A DNA stretch of 64,000 nt from Anarhynchus alexandrinus (GCA_008711295.1 VUYV01000090.1:489331-553330), one strand, 5' to 3'. Counted from the first letter of the stretch, positions 34,947 to 48,408 are shown. Numbers and translations: made by a program. Notes: generated by a model from the sequence alone, not told the origin.

Positions 34947-36339
34947 TCAGCACAGCTCTTTGGTCTTAAGCAAATTGTTGTTGAGCAAATATGTTGTTTG
35001 GTGCCTATGTGGTCTAACATGATACGCTACTTGGAAATACTAAAGGGGTACATGGATGCAACTAATTTCCCTTGCTAAGGTAGCTGGGAAGGCAGTGAAC
35101 CATACAGTGATGTTTTTGCTTTTATGGATAAAGCCATGACGTATTTTCCCTACTAGATCAAGCTGACTTGTAAACCCTGGAAAGCTCAGTGAGGCATTAC
35201 GGATACTGCTTGTACTGTCGTTCCTTGATTCACAATCTCTAAACTAGAAACTCAGTTTGGCGTGCTGAAGTCTTGATCCCAGCTGCTGTACCTAGCATGA
35301 ATTAGAGCTGTTTCACTGACCTGGCCTTTGATGCTGTTAGGCACTGGAGCCAGTAGGAATCTTTTCACTGTACTGACTGTTAACATTTCTACCTATGCAG
35401 TACTAGAGTTCATGGAGAAAAAAAAATATGTATTATCAGCAACATCTGGATTTTCTGCAGTACTAAATACTCAATATTACATTTGATAGTCAAATATATG
35501 CCTCTCACTTCATGGAAAGGGTAATTTGTTCATCTCAGAGCTGATTTTCAAGAGTGCATTCTGGTATTTTTAGTTCCAGACAGTGTGTTTTCTCATTGCC
35601 ATATCACACTACCTCCTTGTACACCTTAGCTGCAAATGTTGAATGTGGAGGATCAATTCTGATTAATAAGGAAGTTGCTTTAATATAACTTCATCTGTTG
35701 AATTACTTTATTACCTGAACCATCCCAATGTCTTAAGAAACATACCACACACACAAGACAGTAAAAATTTTTCCAAATGGTAGTCTTTGCTTTATCATAT
35801 ATAAAAAGATTACATTGGCTCCTTGGATAAAGTGAATTAAAGAACCCTACTTATTTTCTATTTCCCCCCTCTAGCTAGCTTAAATTCATGCTAGAATTTC
35901 ATACTGCATGGTGCATTTTATTAATTGACGTTGCCATTTTGAGATTTCATTGATAATGAGCCTGTTCGGGTCATGCTGGTATTTCACTCCTTGCCATAAT
36001 TGCACTGTTACATGGTTCCCCTAGCGAGTGGCAAGACTCAGCTAGCAATAATTGTTCCTCTTTTGTCTTCATATAACACCTATAGGCACCAACCTACACT
36101 TGAGCTGAAAACCTCTCGAGTCTCTGGTTTCTGCATTTTTCTATGTCAAATTTCTGCATAAAAAAAACAAAAGGAAGAACCTTTTAGAGAGAATTATTGC
36201 CCAATAAAATATACTGATGAGTATTATCTAGGCTTAAAAAGCATATCAGACCTATTTACATGTCTTCCCTTCCTATCCCACTCTCCAAAAGAATCCATAA
36301 CTCCTAGTCAAAGTCTCCAGTGATGGAGATCTATCATAT
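34947..36339. other. unique AT-rich non-coding sequence
   Basis: No gene or clear repeat recognised. The old CR1 relic beginning near 36340 may extend somewhat leftward into this stretch but is too diverged to trace. Confidence 0.45.
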
Positions 36340-36970
36340 CTATTCCCATGCCCCATTATCCTTAGTGACATAGAATAGTTCTTAATTTTACCTTTGAATC
36401 TTCTTTGTTGTAATTTAGGCCCGTTAAGTCTTATCTAAACAAGCAATAACAAGTTGTTCCCTTCCCCTTTTCCATTGCCTTGTATATATTTTAAGGCTTC
36501 CTTTGGGATAAGCATAAATTAGCTCAATGACTATTCACTGGTGATGTTTCTTAGACTTCAAATATTCTGGTGTTCTTTTTCATACTCTCCAGCTGCTCCA
36601 GAGCATTTTTGAAGTGTTTTGCCCCAAACTGGACATAATACTCCAGCTGAGGTCTTACCAGTAGAGTGTCTTTCAGGTTTTACTCCTGTTTTCATAATCC
36701 AGGTTGATGTTTTCCCTTCCCAATAGCATTGACTCATGCAAACATTATCACCCATTGTAATTATTAGATGTTGTTCTAGAACTTGCCGTCCAGCTCAGCG
36801 TATACTAATTTGCCTAGTTGACTGTGCCTGTCTGGGTGTAGTACACTGCACTCATCCCTGCTGAGAACGATCTTGATTTTTTCCAGGAGGCTTCTCCAAT
36901 TTGTCAAGAACATTTTGTATTCTAATCCCATTCAACAATCAAAACCCTGCCAAATATTTATTCACCTGAC
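36340..36970 (-). mobile_element. ancient, strongly diverged CR1 LINE fragment
   Basis: Phrases in order on the plus strand match the reverse complement of an old amniote CR1. GTTGTAATTTAGGCCCGTTA parallels TGCAATTTAAGCCCATTGCTT. GCCCCAAACTGGACATAATA and CTCCAGCTGAGGTCTTACCA parallel GCCCAGAACTGGACACAGTACTCCAGCTGAGGCCTCACCA. CTCCAATTTGTCAAGAACAT, TTTGTATTCTAATCCC parallels the ORF2-internal CCAATTTGTCAAGGTCATTTTGAATTCTAATCC. It is much more diverged than the other CR1 copies here and no reading frame survives. It belongs to an older CR1 lineage; boundaries are approximate. Confidence 0.75.
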
Positions 36971-39900
36971 TCAGGCTCACCTTAACAGCTTAAATACCTC
37001 TTTAAAAATATCTACATATTAAAAATTGAAGTCAATCTACAAGATTACATTATATGAGTGCTGATAAGCAGGGTGCTTGAAGTAGCATAGTTATATATCG
37101 TGCTTCCTTCTGGCTTGGAGGTTTTTCTCAGTTTCATTCTCAGAACCATCCCTTGGGAAGAGGAACAGTCAGAAAGCATTTCCTAAAGTCACCCTGCCTT
37201 GACCCCTAGACTTAAATGCAGGTTTACACCAACTTCTGCCATCAGCAGAACTGCCCTAATGCATAATTCAGAGTGGGCATCTCCAGAGTCACCATGGGTC
37301 AGAGGGCACTGGGTAGCGGTGGGAAGGGGGACATGCATAAGGTTTCCCTTCAGAGATGTTCTCAAGATGCTGCCACCCATGCTTCAAGGCTAGGAAGACA
37401 CGGAAAGTCCAAGACTTTGTGCTGAAGGGCAGTTGCAGGGCACTGAAAGCTGCCATGAAGATTTGAGCTTGTGCTAGCTCTGTGCCACAGCGCATCGTGC
37501 CATCTGAACGTACCCTCAGTTTCTGGGCTTGAGGATCAACACAGACGATTCTCCACTTAGCTGGGACACCCCCATCAGGCACCGTTTTGCCTTACAGTAT
37601 CCCTGGAGAAATTTTACTAACATTAATTTTCCACAGAAGACTCCTCCGTTCTTCATACCTAAAGTCCTGGCAGAGTCATATAGCAGTGACATGGGTGCTG
37701 GGGGAGGGCCACTTGCTGTACTGTCACTCAGCCCTATTCCTGTCACAGGACATGGATCATGTGCTGCATTAGCTAAGCAGCACTCTTCACCCTTTTCTTT
37801 GCCTCTTTGCCATCTTTCTCTCCCTTCTCCCTTGTTTCCTACACCCTGATCTCCTTTTTTTTCAGTAAATCCTCTCCCAGATAAAGCCTGGCAAGGAAAA
37901 AAAGGCTGAATACTGAGAAGCCACAAGCATTTCTGGGTAAGCTCTCAGGTTTGTCTCCCCTTCCTCCCACCTGTTCAGCAGGATGTTTAGATTACTGCTC
38001 TTTACATCAATTCTGTCATCTTACTATAGACTAAAGAATTTGAGCCTGCTGAAAAGGTACCATAAGTAAAGTACAAGTAGAGCTTTATGGATGATGTTCA
38101 GAAGCTTCTCTTAAACAGTTCACAGCTCCCTCCTTCCCTGTCTTGGCACACTGTGAAAGAGAGCTGCGTTTATGAGCCATTCACCCAAACATTTTTCCTG
38201 TTTGCATTCATGGCAGAGAGGAGTCTGGGGACAGTGAACGCTCCCACAGCTACTGTGCAAATAGCAGCTAATATCCAAGTCTGCCAGGATGGGGGTATAT
38301 TGCAGCTTTGAAGTGGCTTGATGGGTTGGTTTGTATATTCACTTTTTTATATGCATATTTATTGCCTAGAAGCCTACATAGTCACTTTACTGAGGAATCT
38401 GGAAGAGAAATGTTAAAATGGCACAATCTCAGCATGTCCCCATGGCAACCCTTACACGTGGTGACTTCAGAGTTAGTGGATTAGAGTTGTTTCTCTGATG
38501 AAACACCAGATGTGGCAAGGAGGACTTTGACCCAGCTGAGAGGCTCTCCTCTTTATGGATGTTGGTCTTATTCATGCCCTAGCTAATGCTAAGAAGGTGT
38601 TTATATGTAGAGGCCATTTAAGGCTGGTTTGATTTCCAGCCTGAAGATGTTCTAATTTGCATCCTGATCCAGCAGTTTCTCTGGACTTACACTAGTAAAG
38701 GCCTGCCCCATCTCCTGACTCCAACAAGTCTCCTGGCCTGGTTTGTCTCCTGTGGAGAGTCTGTGGCTAGAAGCACTAATTCCCTGTGTTCACTGGTATT
38801 TCTGAAGATTATTTTGCACTGGTAGCTGTGATGGAGCAGAACGGCTGGGAGCAGTGGGAAGTGCTACTTCCTGTCACTGGTAGCGACTGCACTTTTGGTG
38901 GTTGAATTTCATGAGTAAAATCCCTTATTAATCTAGGGCCATTCTCTTCTGTCCCCAAAATCTTCTGCCAGCAGCTGGATCAGAACTGGTGACCCGTAAT
39001 GACTGTTGAATATGGAGATTTCTTGCCAGCCTTGTACAAAGTGGTTGTGTTGTGTTAAAAGCCCGAGCTTTGAAAAGAACAGCAAGAAAGCGTAGGGTGC
39101 CAAAGGAAATTACACATTACAACTGCACCCTCTATATTCTCCTGCTGTCCTTGCCATTGCAACAGCTGTAGCCAGCAGCAGTACCTGTGGTGGAGCATTT
39201 TGAAACGCAAAAGCGTGGGCGTCTGGTGCTGTTTTCCTGCAGGTCTTAAAGAAATTGTCCTCATCCTCAGGAGATGAGCACAGGGCATACGTAGTTCATG
39301 AGGAGAGCAGCACTGGGCAGGGTTGAAATGGGGAACGTGTACAAGGATGATTTCACTGTTGGGTTGTTTGATCTGATTGGAACTGGCATTTCTGTCAAAG
39401 AAGTATCTTAAAAGACAGTTAACAGTACCTGGAGTCAGGTACTTAAAAACCTTAGGGAAGAAATATATAAATAACAGCAGGACCAAGGAACGCTTTAACA
39501 TATACAAGAAATCTGGTCCAACAAAACCCTTTATACAAATCCAAATAGAATTCATGGGAAAATAGCACAATAGCCTGTCAGAATCAAAGGACAATTGCAA
39601 CCGCTGTGAGATAAAATAAAACAAGATGACGAAGTCTCAGAGCACAACAGACACCATCTGACTCTTGTTCTAGCTGTAAACTTGGTGCTTTGAAACTCAC
39701 AGCCTTTTTCTTCTTTCCTGGAGTTTTCCTTTTATGCCGAAAGCTTATTATGGTTGCTCTGAACCAGATCTTTGGTTAAAATTATGTACCTGCTTATAGG
39801 GAACAGCTGTACCATATCCTGGGGTTTTGAGCTAAACAGATGGAGCAGTTAAATAGACCTTTATGCCATGATAAGATGTGCTGGGAAATCACTGCTCACC

Positions 39901-40629
39901 AGGCATCCCGGCAGCAATGAAGCTGAGGGTCTGAGGAGGGTTCCCTGAGGGAGGGGGAAAAGGCAAAGTTTTGGGAATTGCTCTCCAAAATGGTTGTGTG
40001 ACGAGAAAAACAGAACAGATAAGGAAAACAAAAGAGCGAGAATCTCCATCAAAGGAAATGGAAGCAGTGGTATTTAGCACAAACCTCTTTGGGAAGGCAG
40101 AATTAGGGATCTCTGAAGATGCTGATTGACTCTGTTTTGCTTCTACTGCTTTTGTGGAAATAGCACTTCTCCTGCAATCTTTGTAAATAAAGAGGAGGGC
40201 ACCAAAGAAAGTACTTGACTAGCATAATCTGTTTCTCTTTGACATGAAAACAAGAGATCTAGATCCAAAATATTGTCTATGCCCTCAGGCAAAAGGATGA
40301 TAAAAATACATGTGTAATTACATTCCTCACTTCGGGCTTTGCTATTATCAGAGGGCATACGACTGCCTCTCCCTCCCTCCAAGACCTTTCTGAGGTAAAG
40401 ACAGAGATTATGTATCACCAGCACTCATAGTAAATAGCCTTCTCATCAGACAGTTGGCATTTATGAAGGAAACAGAAAAGCTCAACAACAGCAAAACTGC
40501 TGCAGAATAAAAAGTCATTGTTCAAGCATAAAAGGCTATTGTTTTCATAGGAGTTAATTTTAATACAATTTCCAATTTAGCTTTTTTTTAAAAAAAAAAA
40601 AAACCTTAACACTTCCTAGCTCTTCTTGG
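36971..40629. other. unique non-coding sequence
   Basis: No gene recognised. The 189-codon minus-strand frame at 39055-39624 is the longest non-transposon frame but shows no domain, and about one such frame is expected by chance. T8 followed by A14 lies at 40582-40603. Confidence 0.5.
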
Positions 40630-40725
40630 TAGGTAAGCACTGTACAAATATTATCTAATTCATAGTTATTAAGTAAGTAGCTATTAATATTTTCATTTCA
40701 GTAACAGAATGGACACAGGAGTGAT
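40630..40725 (+). repeat. MIR-type SINE relic
   Basis: TAAGCACTGTACAAATATTA then TCTAATTCAT, followed by a TAAGTAAGTAGCTATTAATA part and TTTCATTTCAGTAACAGAAT, follows the MIR order GCACTTTACATATATTATCT, CATTTAATCC, GAGGTAGGTACTATTATTAT, CCCATTTTACAGATGAGG. Diverged, with the end near GGACACAGGAG parallel to GAGGCACAGAG. Confidence 0.55.
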
Positions 40726-43569
40726 TTCTTTCTTAATGTCATGGATTGGGTTATTTGCTTAGCAATACTCAGGCATGGCTGGCTAGGAAGGTAGGGTTAA
40801 GGGCTGACTTGTGCCATTCACTGAACAACCCAATCTTAGTCTTCCTGAGTAGTAGCGCAGGAGCAGAGAGAACATATATTTGTTCTCAAAATGGGAAGAG
40901 CAGAAATTATTCCAACCTGGGCACCACTCTCCATCTTGTTCTCCAAAATACTTGTTATCACCTGGACTACTGAGATAACGCTGCAGTGATGATACAGGCC
41001 AGCTAACAAGTCTACTCCCAGGAAGGAGCAGAGAAGGAGCTGCCTTGTTCCTGGCTAACAGGGCCTTTCAGAGGGTCTTCCTGGTTGGTACTTTTTGGGT
41101 ACATTGTCTTGGTCCTGAACCCTGCCTGATTCATAAAGCAGCCCCTAAGCAAATTGATCTAAGTCATAAAGCAAGTTTGTACTAGTAGGAGTGTAATAGG
41201 GCAGATGTGTGGCATCTGGGGCCTCCTAGGTTAGATGCTTAGTGAGAATATACTCATTAAATGAGCATATTTTCACAGAAATATGTGCCTGTCTTTCTGG
41301 TGGATGGTGTAACAAGACCAGACACCTCCACAGAAAATATTAAATGCTCCCAGAGAGTGAAGAAGGAGATGCTTGGTCAGCCAAAGAGAAACAGCAAGAC
41401 AGGTGTATATCTAAATGGGCATCTAAATCAGGGCTTCACATTAAATAAATCCATCCTTAAATCCACCCTTTCATTACTGAGTCTATACCAGAGACCAGCT
41501 GCCTGACAGAAGGGGAAGAGACAGCAATAACCTGCAAGGCTCACGTAGAAAGTGTGGGCTCTCCTCGACCTGGGGGATTCCACCCAACAGCTCCCTTTCT
41601 TTTTTAAGCTGTGATTCTCTCCCACCAGGCTGAAGGCTAGGCTGAAATGGAGTTTCTTGCCATTTCTGTGCAGATAAGCCACCATGCAGAAAGGCAAGAT
41701 CAAGCAATGGGGAAGGTCCTACAGCAGTGCAGGGCCAGGTGGAGGGCAGGATAGAGAACAGCAAGGAGAGTCTCATTATAATTGTAATTTTCTTGACCTA
41801 CTTTATTCAACCATGGCACTTTGCAAACAGGGACCCTAACAACAGCACTGCAGTCTTGAGGCATCGTGATGGAGACTTGGTGTTAGGTTGTTTTCAGCTG
41901 TTGTTCCTCATCCTGAGCAAGGCAATTTGCCAGCAGCTTAACAAGGACGTTGCCAAAAAGCCCACCTCTCTCATCCATGCTCTCTTGCTCATTCATGAAT
42001 TCTGTGCAGAAGTGTGGATGAGAGCAACAGGGTTACTTTATAGTGTTACTTTAACCATGTTTGGGATGAAAAATCAAACAAAACTATGTGCTGCATGCCA
42101 AAATTACTGAGGAAAAGAATGCTGGAGGCTACTTGTGTTGATGCAAAAGTTGCTCACTGTTTCTGAGCTCATGATCCTGCGGTTAGACACAGATAATGAG
42201 TCAGAGCCGAATGCTTGCTGTAGTCTTAAATTTTCCATAGCTCAACGACACACTGCTGGGGTGGTTTTAACAAGGTAAGCACACACAGACATACAACACT
42301 CTTGGGGGAATAAGGAGTGCCCTAAGAGCACTGAACGTATTTGACAGTCTGTTTTAGTAATGGCATTTGTCTAGCAAAAAAAAAAAATAATCCATAAATA
42401 CCACTTGGATTCCTTTCATTCAGGTGTTTGCTTCCTAGTTTCATTTTATCTTTCCAGGAACTCAGAAAATAAAATGTCACAGAACTTTTTACCTTTTAGG
42501 CTCCTGCTGACCATCATATTACTCATGTAACCAGATGTGATGTCCACATTGTGTTGGTCATGTGAAATGAGTTAGTGGCCTCAGTCCAGCCTGTAACAAC
42601 ATTGAATTAGGGGACAGACACCCTCATCACCATCAGGGTTTGACAATGCCTCAAAACCCTTGTAATTCAGCTGCAGAAAAAACTGTCATCCCCAAATGTA
42701 AGTCGTCCTCCCCTAGCCAGAGACCCAGAGAAGGGTTTGCACTTCTTATCCATCCTGCAGTCTCAAACATGTCTCTGTAAGTAGCAGGATAAGCATCTAA
42801 GGCCCTGAGGGATGTTAACTCTTTAGAGAACTGGTCCCAGACCTTCCCTCCATTATAGAAACAAAAAATTACTGTTAAATTTTCCTGTCTGTTAAACCAT
42901 ACCTCTAAAGTCATTAATCTAACAGTCTTTTAGTACCACAAATGCCTTCTGTATTTCAGTCCTACTAGCTGTAATAGTTACTGAGTCCAGAGGCAGTCTC
43001 AGAAAAAGGACACTTTCAGAGACCACCTTGTTCTTCCTGAGATATGGATCCAGCTTAGTAAAGCTGGCCAGCAGCCTGAAGAACATATTGCTGCTGCTGG
43101 ACCCAAACACGTTGTGGGTGGGAAGAAAGATCAGCAGTATTACCTGCTATGCACTACATTTGCTAAAATGTCCATCTCACAGCATGCAAGCAAACTGAAC
43201 CCCCAAATAGCCATGTTTTGTGGTCCTGCATAGTGTATCTTTGCCCCTAACTTCGACTTGAAGTGGTGAACTGAGGCTTTGCAATAAAAGGTACAAATGT
43301 GAGTGTTAAAACTCCCTTTTCCAGAAATACAGAGCTAGAACATTTTGTATGGTTCAGGTTAGGTTTTTTACATAGTTGTTAATCATTCATTTACATGGAT
43401 CCAAGTCAGATACCAGGGGCAGTGGGCTTGGCACCTTCTGTGTTGTTTCAGACATAGGGTCAGTAAGTGCACAGCTGGGACACAGCACAGCGGACTGTCA
43501 TGCACTGTCAGCTTTTTATGGGGCACTATGTTGCCTCCTGGATTAGTATCCAACTCAATTTGCTAATCC
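40726..43569. other. unique non-coding sequence
   Basis: Open frames of about 90-130 codons exist (for example 41727-42110) but have no recognisable motif or splice context. An A-run lies near 42376. Nothing else is supported. Confidence 0.5.
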
Positions 43570-44150
43570 TCTGAGCAGAAGGAAGGGAAAGAACCACTGC
43601 CTGAGGCGGGCAAGCAGAAGCAGCTGTGTGCAAGTGAGGACAGAGAGGTGGATGTGGCAGCCAAGGGGCTGTCACAGAGGGAGGCCAGCGCTATGGTCAC
43701 CTCTGAGCTGGGGCTGGAGGCTCGAGGACTGCATGCACACACACCCTGGTAGGGTGCCAGCGGTACTTACAAGCTGAAGGCCAAAGAGTGGACTGAGGGA
43801 GTTACATCATTCTATTGCTTTTAACCATGTACATTGAACTGCCTTTGCAGGCTGTTTTAGAGACAGGTGGCATTTGATCCTCACTGTGATCACTCATCGA
43901 AACAGGGAAATTAAGGAATGCAACATCATGAAGGGGAGTCAGGATTTCATCCATTGCTGCCAGGATATCGCACTCCATGCTTGCGGCAGCCCTGTGGCAT
44001 CTCTTCCAGGACACTGTGGGTGTGCTTGTGGGAATCCCCCAGAAGATGGGCAGAAGATGCTCAACCATCTGGCTGGGTGCTCTGCACCACCCAGGTCTCA
44101 GCAGCCAGCTACTGAGTCCCCGAAGCTACAGCATAGCCTTAGCAGGGCCT
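43570..44150. other. GC-rich patch of unknown origin
   Basis: Local base composition is clearly richer in G and C than the flanks. From about 43580 the plus strand stays open for over 50 codons in one frame, and a minus-strand frame spans 43802-44068. Neither resembles a protein family I know. Candidates are a decayed exon, a pseudogene fragment or an unrecognised repeat. Confidence 0.3.
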
Positions 44151-47100
44151 GAAGCCATCCTTTTGACTATAGGTATTTACAGAATAACACCCTCTTCAAA
44201 ACATACTGGGAAGAATATGTATATGGAGTTAGTTTCTCTAAATGCAAATATGTAACTCCTATTAGTTTCATATAGAAGCAACAGGGATTTGGGCTTGTTT
44301 AGTGAGACAGATCTCAGCTACCAGTTGGTAAAAAGGATCTGGCCATGTGCTGCTACCACTTCTCTCTGGCTGCTTCATATGGCCTGAAGACGCTGGCTTT
44401 GCTTGTGCATAGGGGAAACTTTGGATGCCCTTCCCAGCTGGCTTTGCTTTTTTTTTTTCTTTTTTTAAAATAAGAGAGGAATTGTAGTCTTTTAATTTCT
44501 TTTTTTTTAACAGAAAAACAGCTTCTTTGAATCTGTGTCTTACCTTCCAGAATTAATTTCTTCCAACTGTGCCATTGAGAATACTTTGTTATAAATCATG
44601 CAAAAGTGGGTGTATTTTAGCTGGGCTGATGTAGGTTGTGTTGCTTTATGCTAGCGCTGCTGCTACAGCAGGAACTGTGCTTTCCTTGTTGTGTATTCAG
44701 AGCAGGTGGGTTTTTGCATGTCCTGAGATATCTTACCCTGTCTTTTTAGAAGTCCATGGCAGAACTGTGATTGATTTGAAGGTGCAGAGGTTTGCAGGAT
44801 AATGAAAAATTACCTGAGGTCTGTGCTGAGCTCAAGGGTCTATGAGCAATAACATACTCATCGTTATTCAAAAACTGTGAGATACTGCATGCTATTTTTC
44901 AAGGTTTTAATTGCAGTTGGCATTACAGACCTACTGCTGGTGGCAGCCATCTTGCTGAAATGTGGTTTCTGGCTCTACTTGGAGTACCAAAACCTCACAG
45001 GAATAATTGTTGGCTAGTTTCCAGCAGGCTAGAAAAAGGCTGTCTGCAGTTAGAAGCAAATTTCATCTTTCACTTCCAGAGATGCATTTAAACTAGAGTG
45101 TTAAATTTGAGCCTAGCTTCTGTTAGGACTAACTTCTGTGCTTCTGATGGCTGCCACTGAGAGCTGAGTGGTGTCTCGAAACATGAGCTTGGGTCTGGGC
45201 AGATCCATGTACAAAGATATATGGAAGTCATAACCCAACGTACAGATCCTCGTTTCATGTTATCAGGCCTTGTGAAGGGATGTTTTCCTAACATGCGTCA
45301 CTTCAACCAATGCTATTTTTCCCTGCCATCTCCTTCATTCTGTCCTTGTGAACACTACTTGTTCAACAGTTTACCCAGGGTTGTTTGTTGCTTTGAAAGC
45401 ATACGCAAAACTAAAAGTTACCTAGTGTCACCTGGTTTGAATGCAGACCTCCCTCGTGTTGCTTTTGATGACCCTGAGGGATGGCATAACCAAATGCAAA
45501 GTTAGGCGTGATTTGCGCTCCCTCCTCTGCTGGCAGGATCGCTGCATGAATATGATGATATAAATTTGCTGTATCAGGCAAATATGAGAGGCAAATGCAG
45601 AATAATAACTCCACATACAAGACCCCACTGGCAAAGAGATGCAGTCCCTGGTGAATCTTTGGGGAAGCATGAATATTTTCACTAAACAAACAGGACATGG
45701 TCTTTGAGGGTAGGCAGAGGAGGTAGGAAAGTGCTATCAGCCATAGTCATGTTCAATTAGTGGCTGTAAAAGTGACATTTGCTCTGTGTATTCTTCTTAG
45801 GATCAGCACTGAGAACACAGCTCATCTATTAACACATCTGACAAGCCACAGTGTTTAACCCACTTTCTCAGCATCTTGCTCAGGAGAATAGGTCAGTCTG
45901 TTTACTGAGATATTTTGCAGCACATTTTTCTACCACTAGTGAGAAAATGGTCATATTTCAGACAGTGAGGTCCATTAGCTTTTTTCAAGAGGCAATTCCC
46001 TGTGAATATGCTGAGCACTGCCTGACACATTAGGCAGTTCACTCATCGGCCAGTGTGGGATGGCACCTGCTCGTGCCACAGCTATGTAGTAACTCCTGAT
46101 GGGCAGAAAGGAGAGACTTTCCTCTTAGTCAGAGGCTTATTCATAAGAAAGATATGTAATCAAATAAGAAATCTCTTCTGTCCTTTAGAGAGTCCGTGGC
46201 CCCATAAAAGGTGAGGATGACCACCTTGTCCAGGAGTTCTGAAGTTATCATCCAGCTGATATCATACATGAGCTTTCCTGGAAAAGACATGTTATTACTG
46301 CAGAATTTTTGTGTTTAGCTGGATGAGGAGTAAAAGTATTGTCTAAGCTGTTTGGAAAACTGTAGTTGGGATTTCCAGCAGATGGAAGGGGAGAACAGCT
46401 GAACTGAATGGTGATGTGATATGAAGGCAAGGGGAGAACGGAAAGTTGCTGTGTCATAACAACAGTAGCAAAAGTATTTTAAGAGGGTGATCACTGCTAA
46501 TCGCCTTGAGCCCTTTGCTTGTATCTGGTGTCCCTTACTGTTTCAACAAGATCTTTCCTATTTTGGATTGTGTTCTGTAGGGAGAGATTTGTGTCTTCGT
46601 GTTATTTGGAAAGCACCATGCCTGGGACTGAGCAGCCAATAATGAGTAAATATCTCACGTGTTTTGAGAGCTTGTAACAGTAGCTGTATGGAAAATGGCA
46701 AGACTGCTTGGCTTGCACCGCTGTGTGCATGCACTGAGAGAGCTTCTGTACACAGCACATGGTTCCCTGGCTAACGTGACCATCGGTGACTGTGCAGATT
46801 GTTCAGAGTGGACTGTACGAAACCAGAAGTGAACTGCTGGGAAACAAGCATACGTTTCACACAAAGCAGATCTGAGAGGACCTTGTTTCCCCTGCAGCGA
46901 CCGGAGACTCCCCTCCCACCCCCAAAGCTGGTGTGCTGTGCTTCTCTGTCCCCATTTTCAGCACTTGCTGCAATAGCACATCCTCCTGATGCCAGGCCTT
47001 CAGGTGTCCCTGCTCTTCCCTGCTGAGTCAGTATCAGCTGCTCTCCTCCATGACAAAGGGTATAAACACACAGTTTCTTCCTCCCTTTCATCATGTCTGG

Positions 47101-47822
47101 ACAGTGGCCTCCCAGTCTCCTATCAGGGTCTCCTGTTGTGCCCCATTTCTTCTTCTTCCCATTCAGGAAACCCCAACCCACCACCCACACAGCCAGCCTG
47201 GGGAAAAGCAGTAAGATGAATGTAAGATCTCATGAGCTAAGCCAAAAATCTCCCGACAGAGTTTACCTAACAAAATGGGCTGTGCCTCCAACCTCCTGCT
47301 GCCAAAGTCAGAATTTCTTCACTTTCAGCAACATGAGGATGCTAAAGCTAAATGTATAAACTGGGTCACTTTGTTCACCTTTGTATCACCTTCGAAAATT
47401 CAAAGCTGCGGGAAGGCAGTCCTTCCAATTCCAACTTGGTACCTGGGGAAGGCAGCAGATATCTTTGTTGTACTGAGCTGTAAGATGAGTTTTCCCTTAG
47501 GTAAAATCTTCCCTTCAAATCGGAAAGATTTTCTTTCTTTTTTTTTTATTTTGAATTTAAAAGTGATTCTTGCCAATTTGAGAAACAAAATGGCACACTC
47601 CCAAAATCGCATGCTCCATTAGTTCAGCATGTATATTAAAAAGTTTCCTTTTATAGAGGACTGGAGGGTTAGGAATGGAATCCTGCAAGGGAAAGGCTAA
47701 GCGTGTCATTTCTTGATGTGCTTAAAATAAGGCTGACTCTCCAGTACCAAACACTGGCAAGGATGGGTGAAGAGCAAACCCTGTCATCAGAGGGAAGCAG
47801 ACTGTCCGATCTCGGCTGCGGC
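44151..47822. other. unique non-coding sequence
   Basis: No gene recognised. T-runs occur near 44449-44466 and 44502-44510. The C-rich stretch near 46890-47220 gives several short open frames of no evident family. Confidence 0.5.
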
Positions 47823-48408
47823 AAAAGTGTGGCCAGCAGGTCGAGGGAGGTTATTCTGCCCATCTACTCTGCTCTTGTGAGACCTCACCTGGAGTACCGT
47901 GTCCAGCTCTGGAGCATCCAACCTAAGAAGGACATGGACCTGTTGGACCGAGTCCAGAGAAGGGCCACAAAGATGATCAGAGGGCTGGAGCACCTCTCCT
48001 ATGAAGACAGGCTGAGGGAACTGGGCTTGCTCAGGCTGGAGAAAAGAAGGCTCCAGGGAGACCTGATAGCAGCCTTCCAGTACCTAAAGGGGGCCTACAG
48101 GAAAGATGGGGAGGGACTCTTTATCAGGGAGTGTAGTGATAGGGTGAAGGGTAACAGTTTTAAACCGGAAGAGGGTAGATTTAGATTAGATATTAGGAAG
48201 AAATTCTTTACTGTGAGGGTGGTGATGCACTGGAACAGGTTGCCCAGGGAAGTTGTGGATGCCCCATTCCTGGAGATGTGCAAGGCCAGGTTGGATGGGG
48301 CTTTGAGTGACCTGGTCTAGTGGGAGGTGTCCCTGCCCATGGCAGGGGGGTTGGAACTAGACAGTCTGTAAGTTCCCTTCCAACCCAAACCATTCTATGA
48401 TTCTGTGG
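47823..48408 (+). mobile_element. CR1 LINE, 5'-truncated, well preserved
   Basis: This is a plus-strand CR1 3' end of about 585 bases. It starts abruptly in ORF2 at GTGGCCAGCAGGTCGAGGGA, passes through the ORF2 C terminus and a short 3' UTR (GGCAGGGGGGTTGGAACTAG), and ends with CATTCTATGATTCTGTGG. Unlike the copies at 0.2-2.1 and 8.8-9.3 kb, its reading frame is unbroken to the natural stop at 48320, suggesting a more recent insertion. CR1 normally leaves no or very short target duplications and none is evident. Confidence 0.96.
47826..48320 (+). pseudogene. CR1 ORF2 C-terminal fragment, frame intact
   Basis: About 165 codons of CR1 ORF2 C terminus remain open, including [55 protein letters not shown] and FFTVRVVMHWNRLPREVVDA, ending DLV before TAG. 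The open frame extends upstream to an ATG at 47703, but those first 40 or so codons are flanking DNA, not CR1. The consensus [11 protein letters not shown] is LEYRVQLWSIQ here. There is no reverse transcriptase or endonuclease part, so the fragment is not functional as a transposase. Confidence 0.9.

Noticed and set aside
39055..39624. 189-codon minus-strand open frame, the longest not explained by a transposon
   Set aside because: No domain or motif is recognisable, composition looks random, and roughly one frame of this length is expected by chance in a window this size.
43860..43935. Possible MIR-like phrase around ATCCTCACTGTGATCACTC and ACAGGGAAATTAAGG
   Set aside because: Only short, broken similarity; not separable from chance by eye.
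46771..47190. 139-codon minus-strand open frame in C-rich sequence
   Set aside because: No recognisable motif; GC-richer DNA yields fewer stops. No evidence for an exon.
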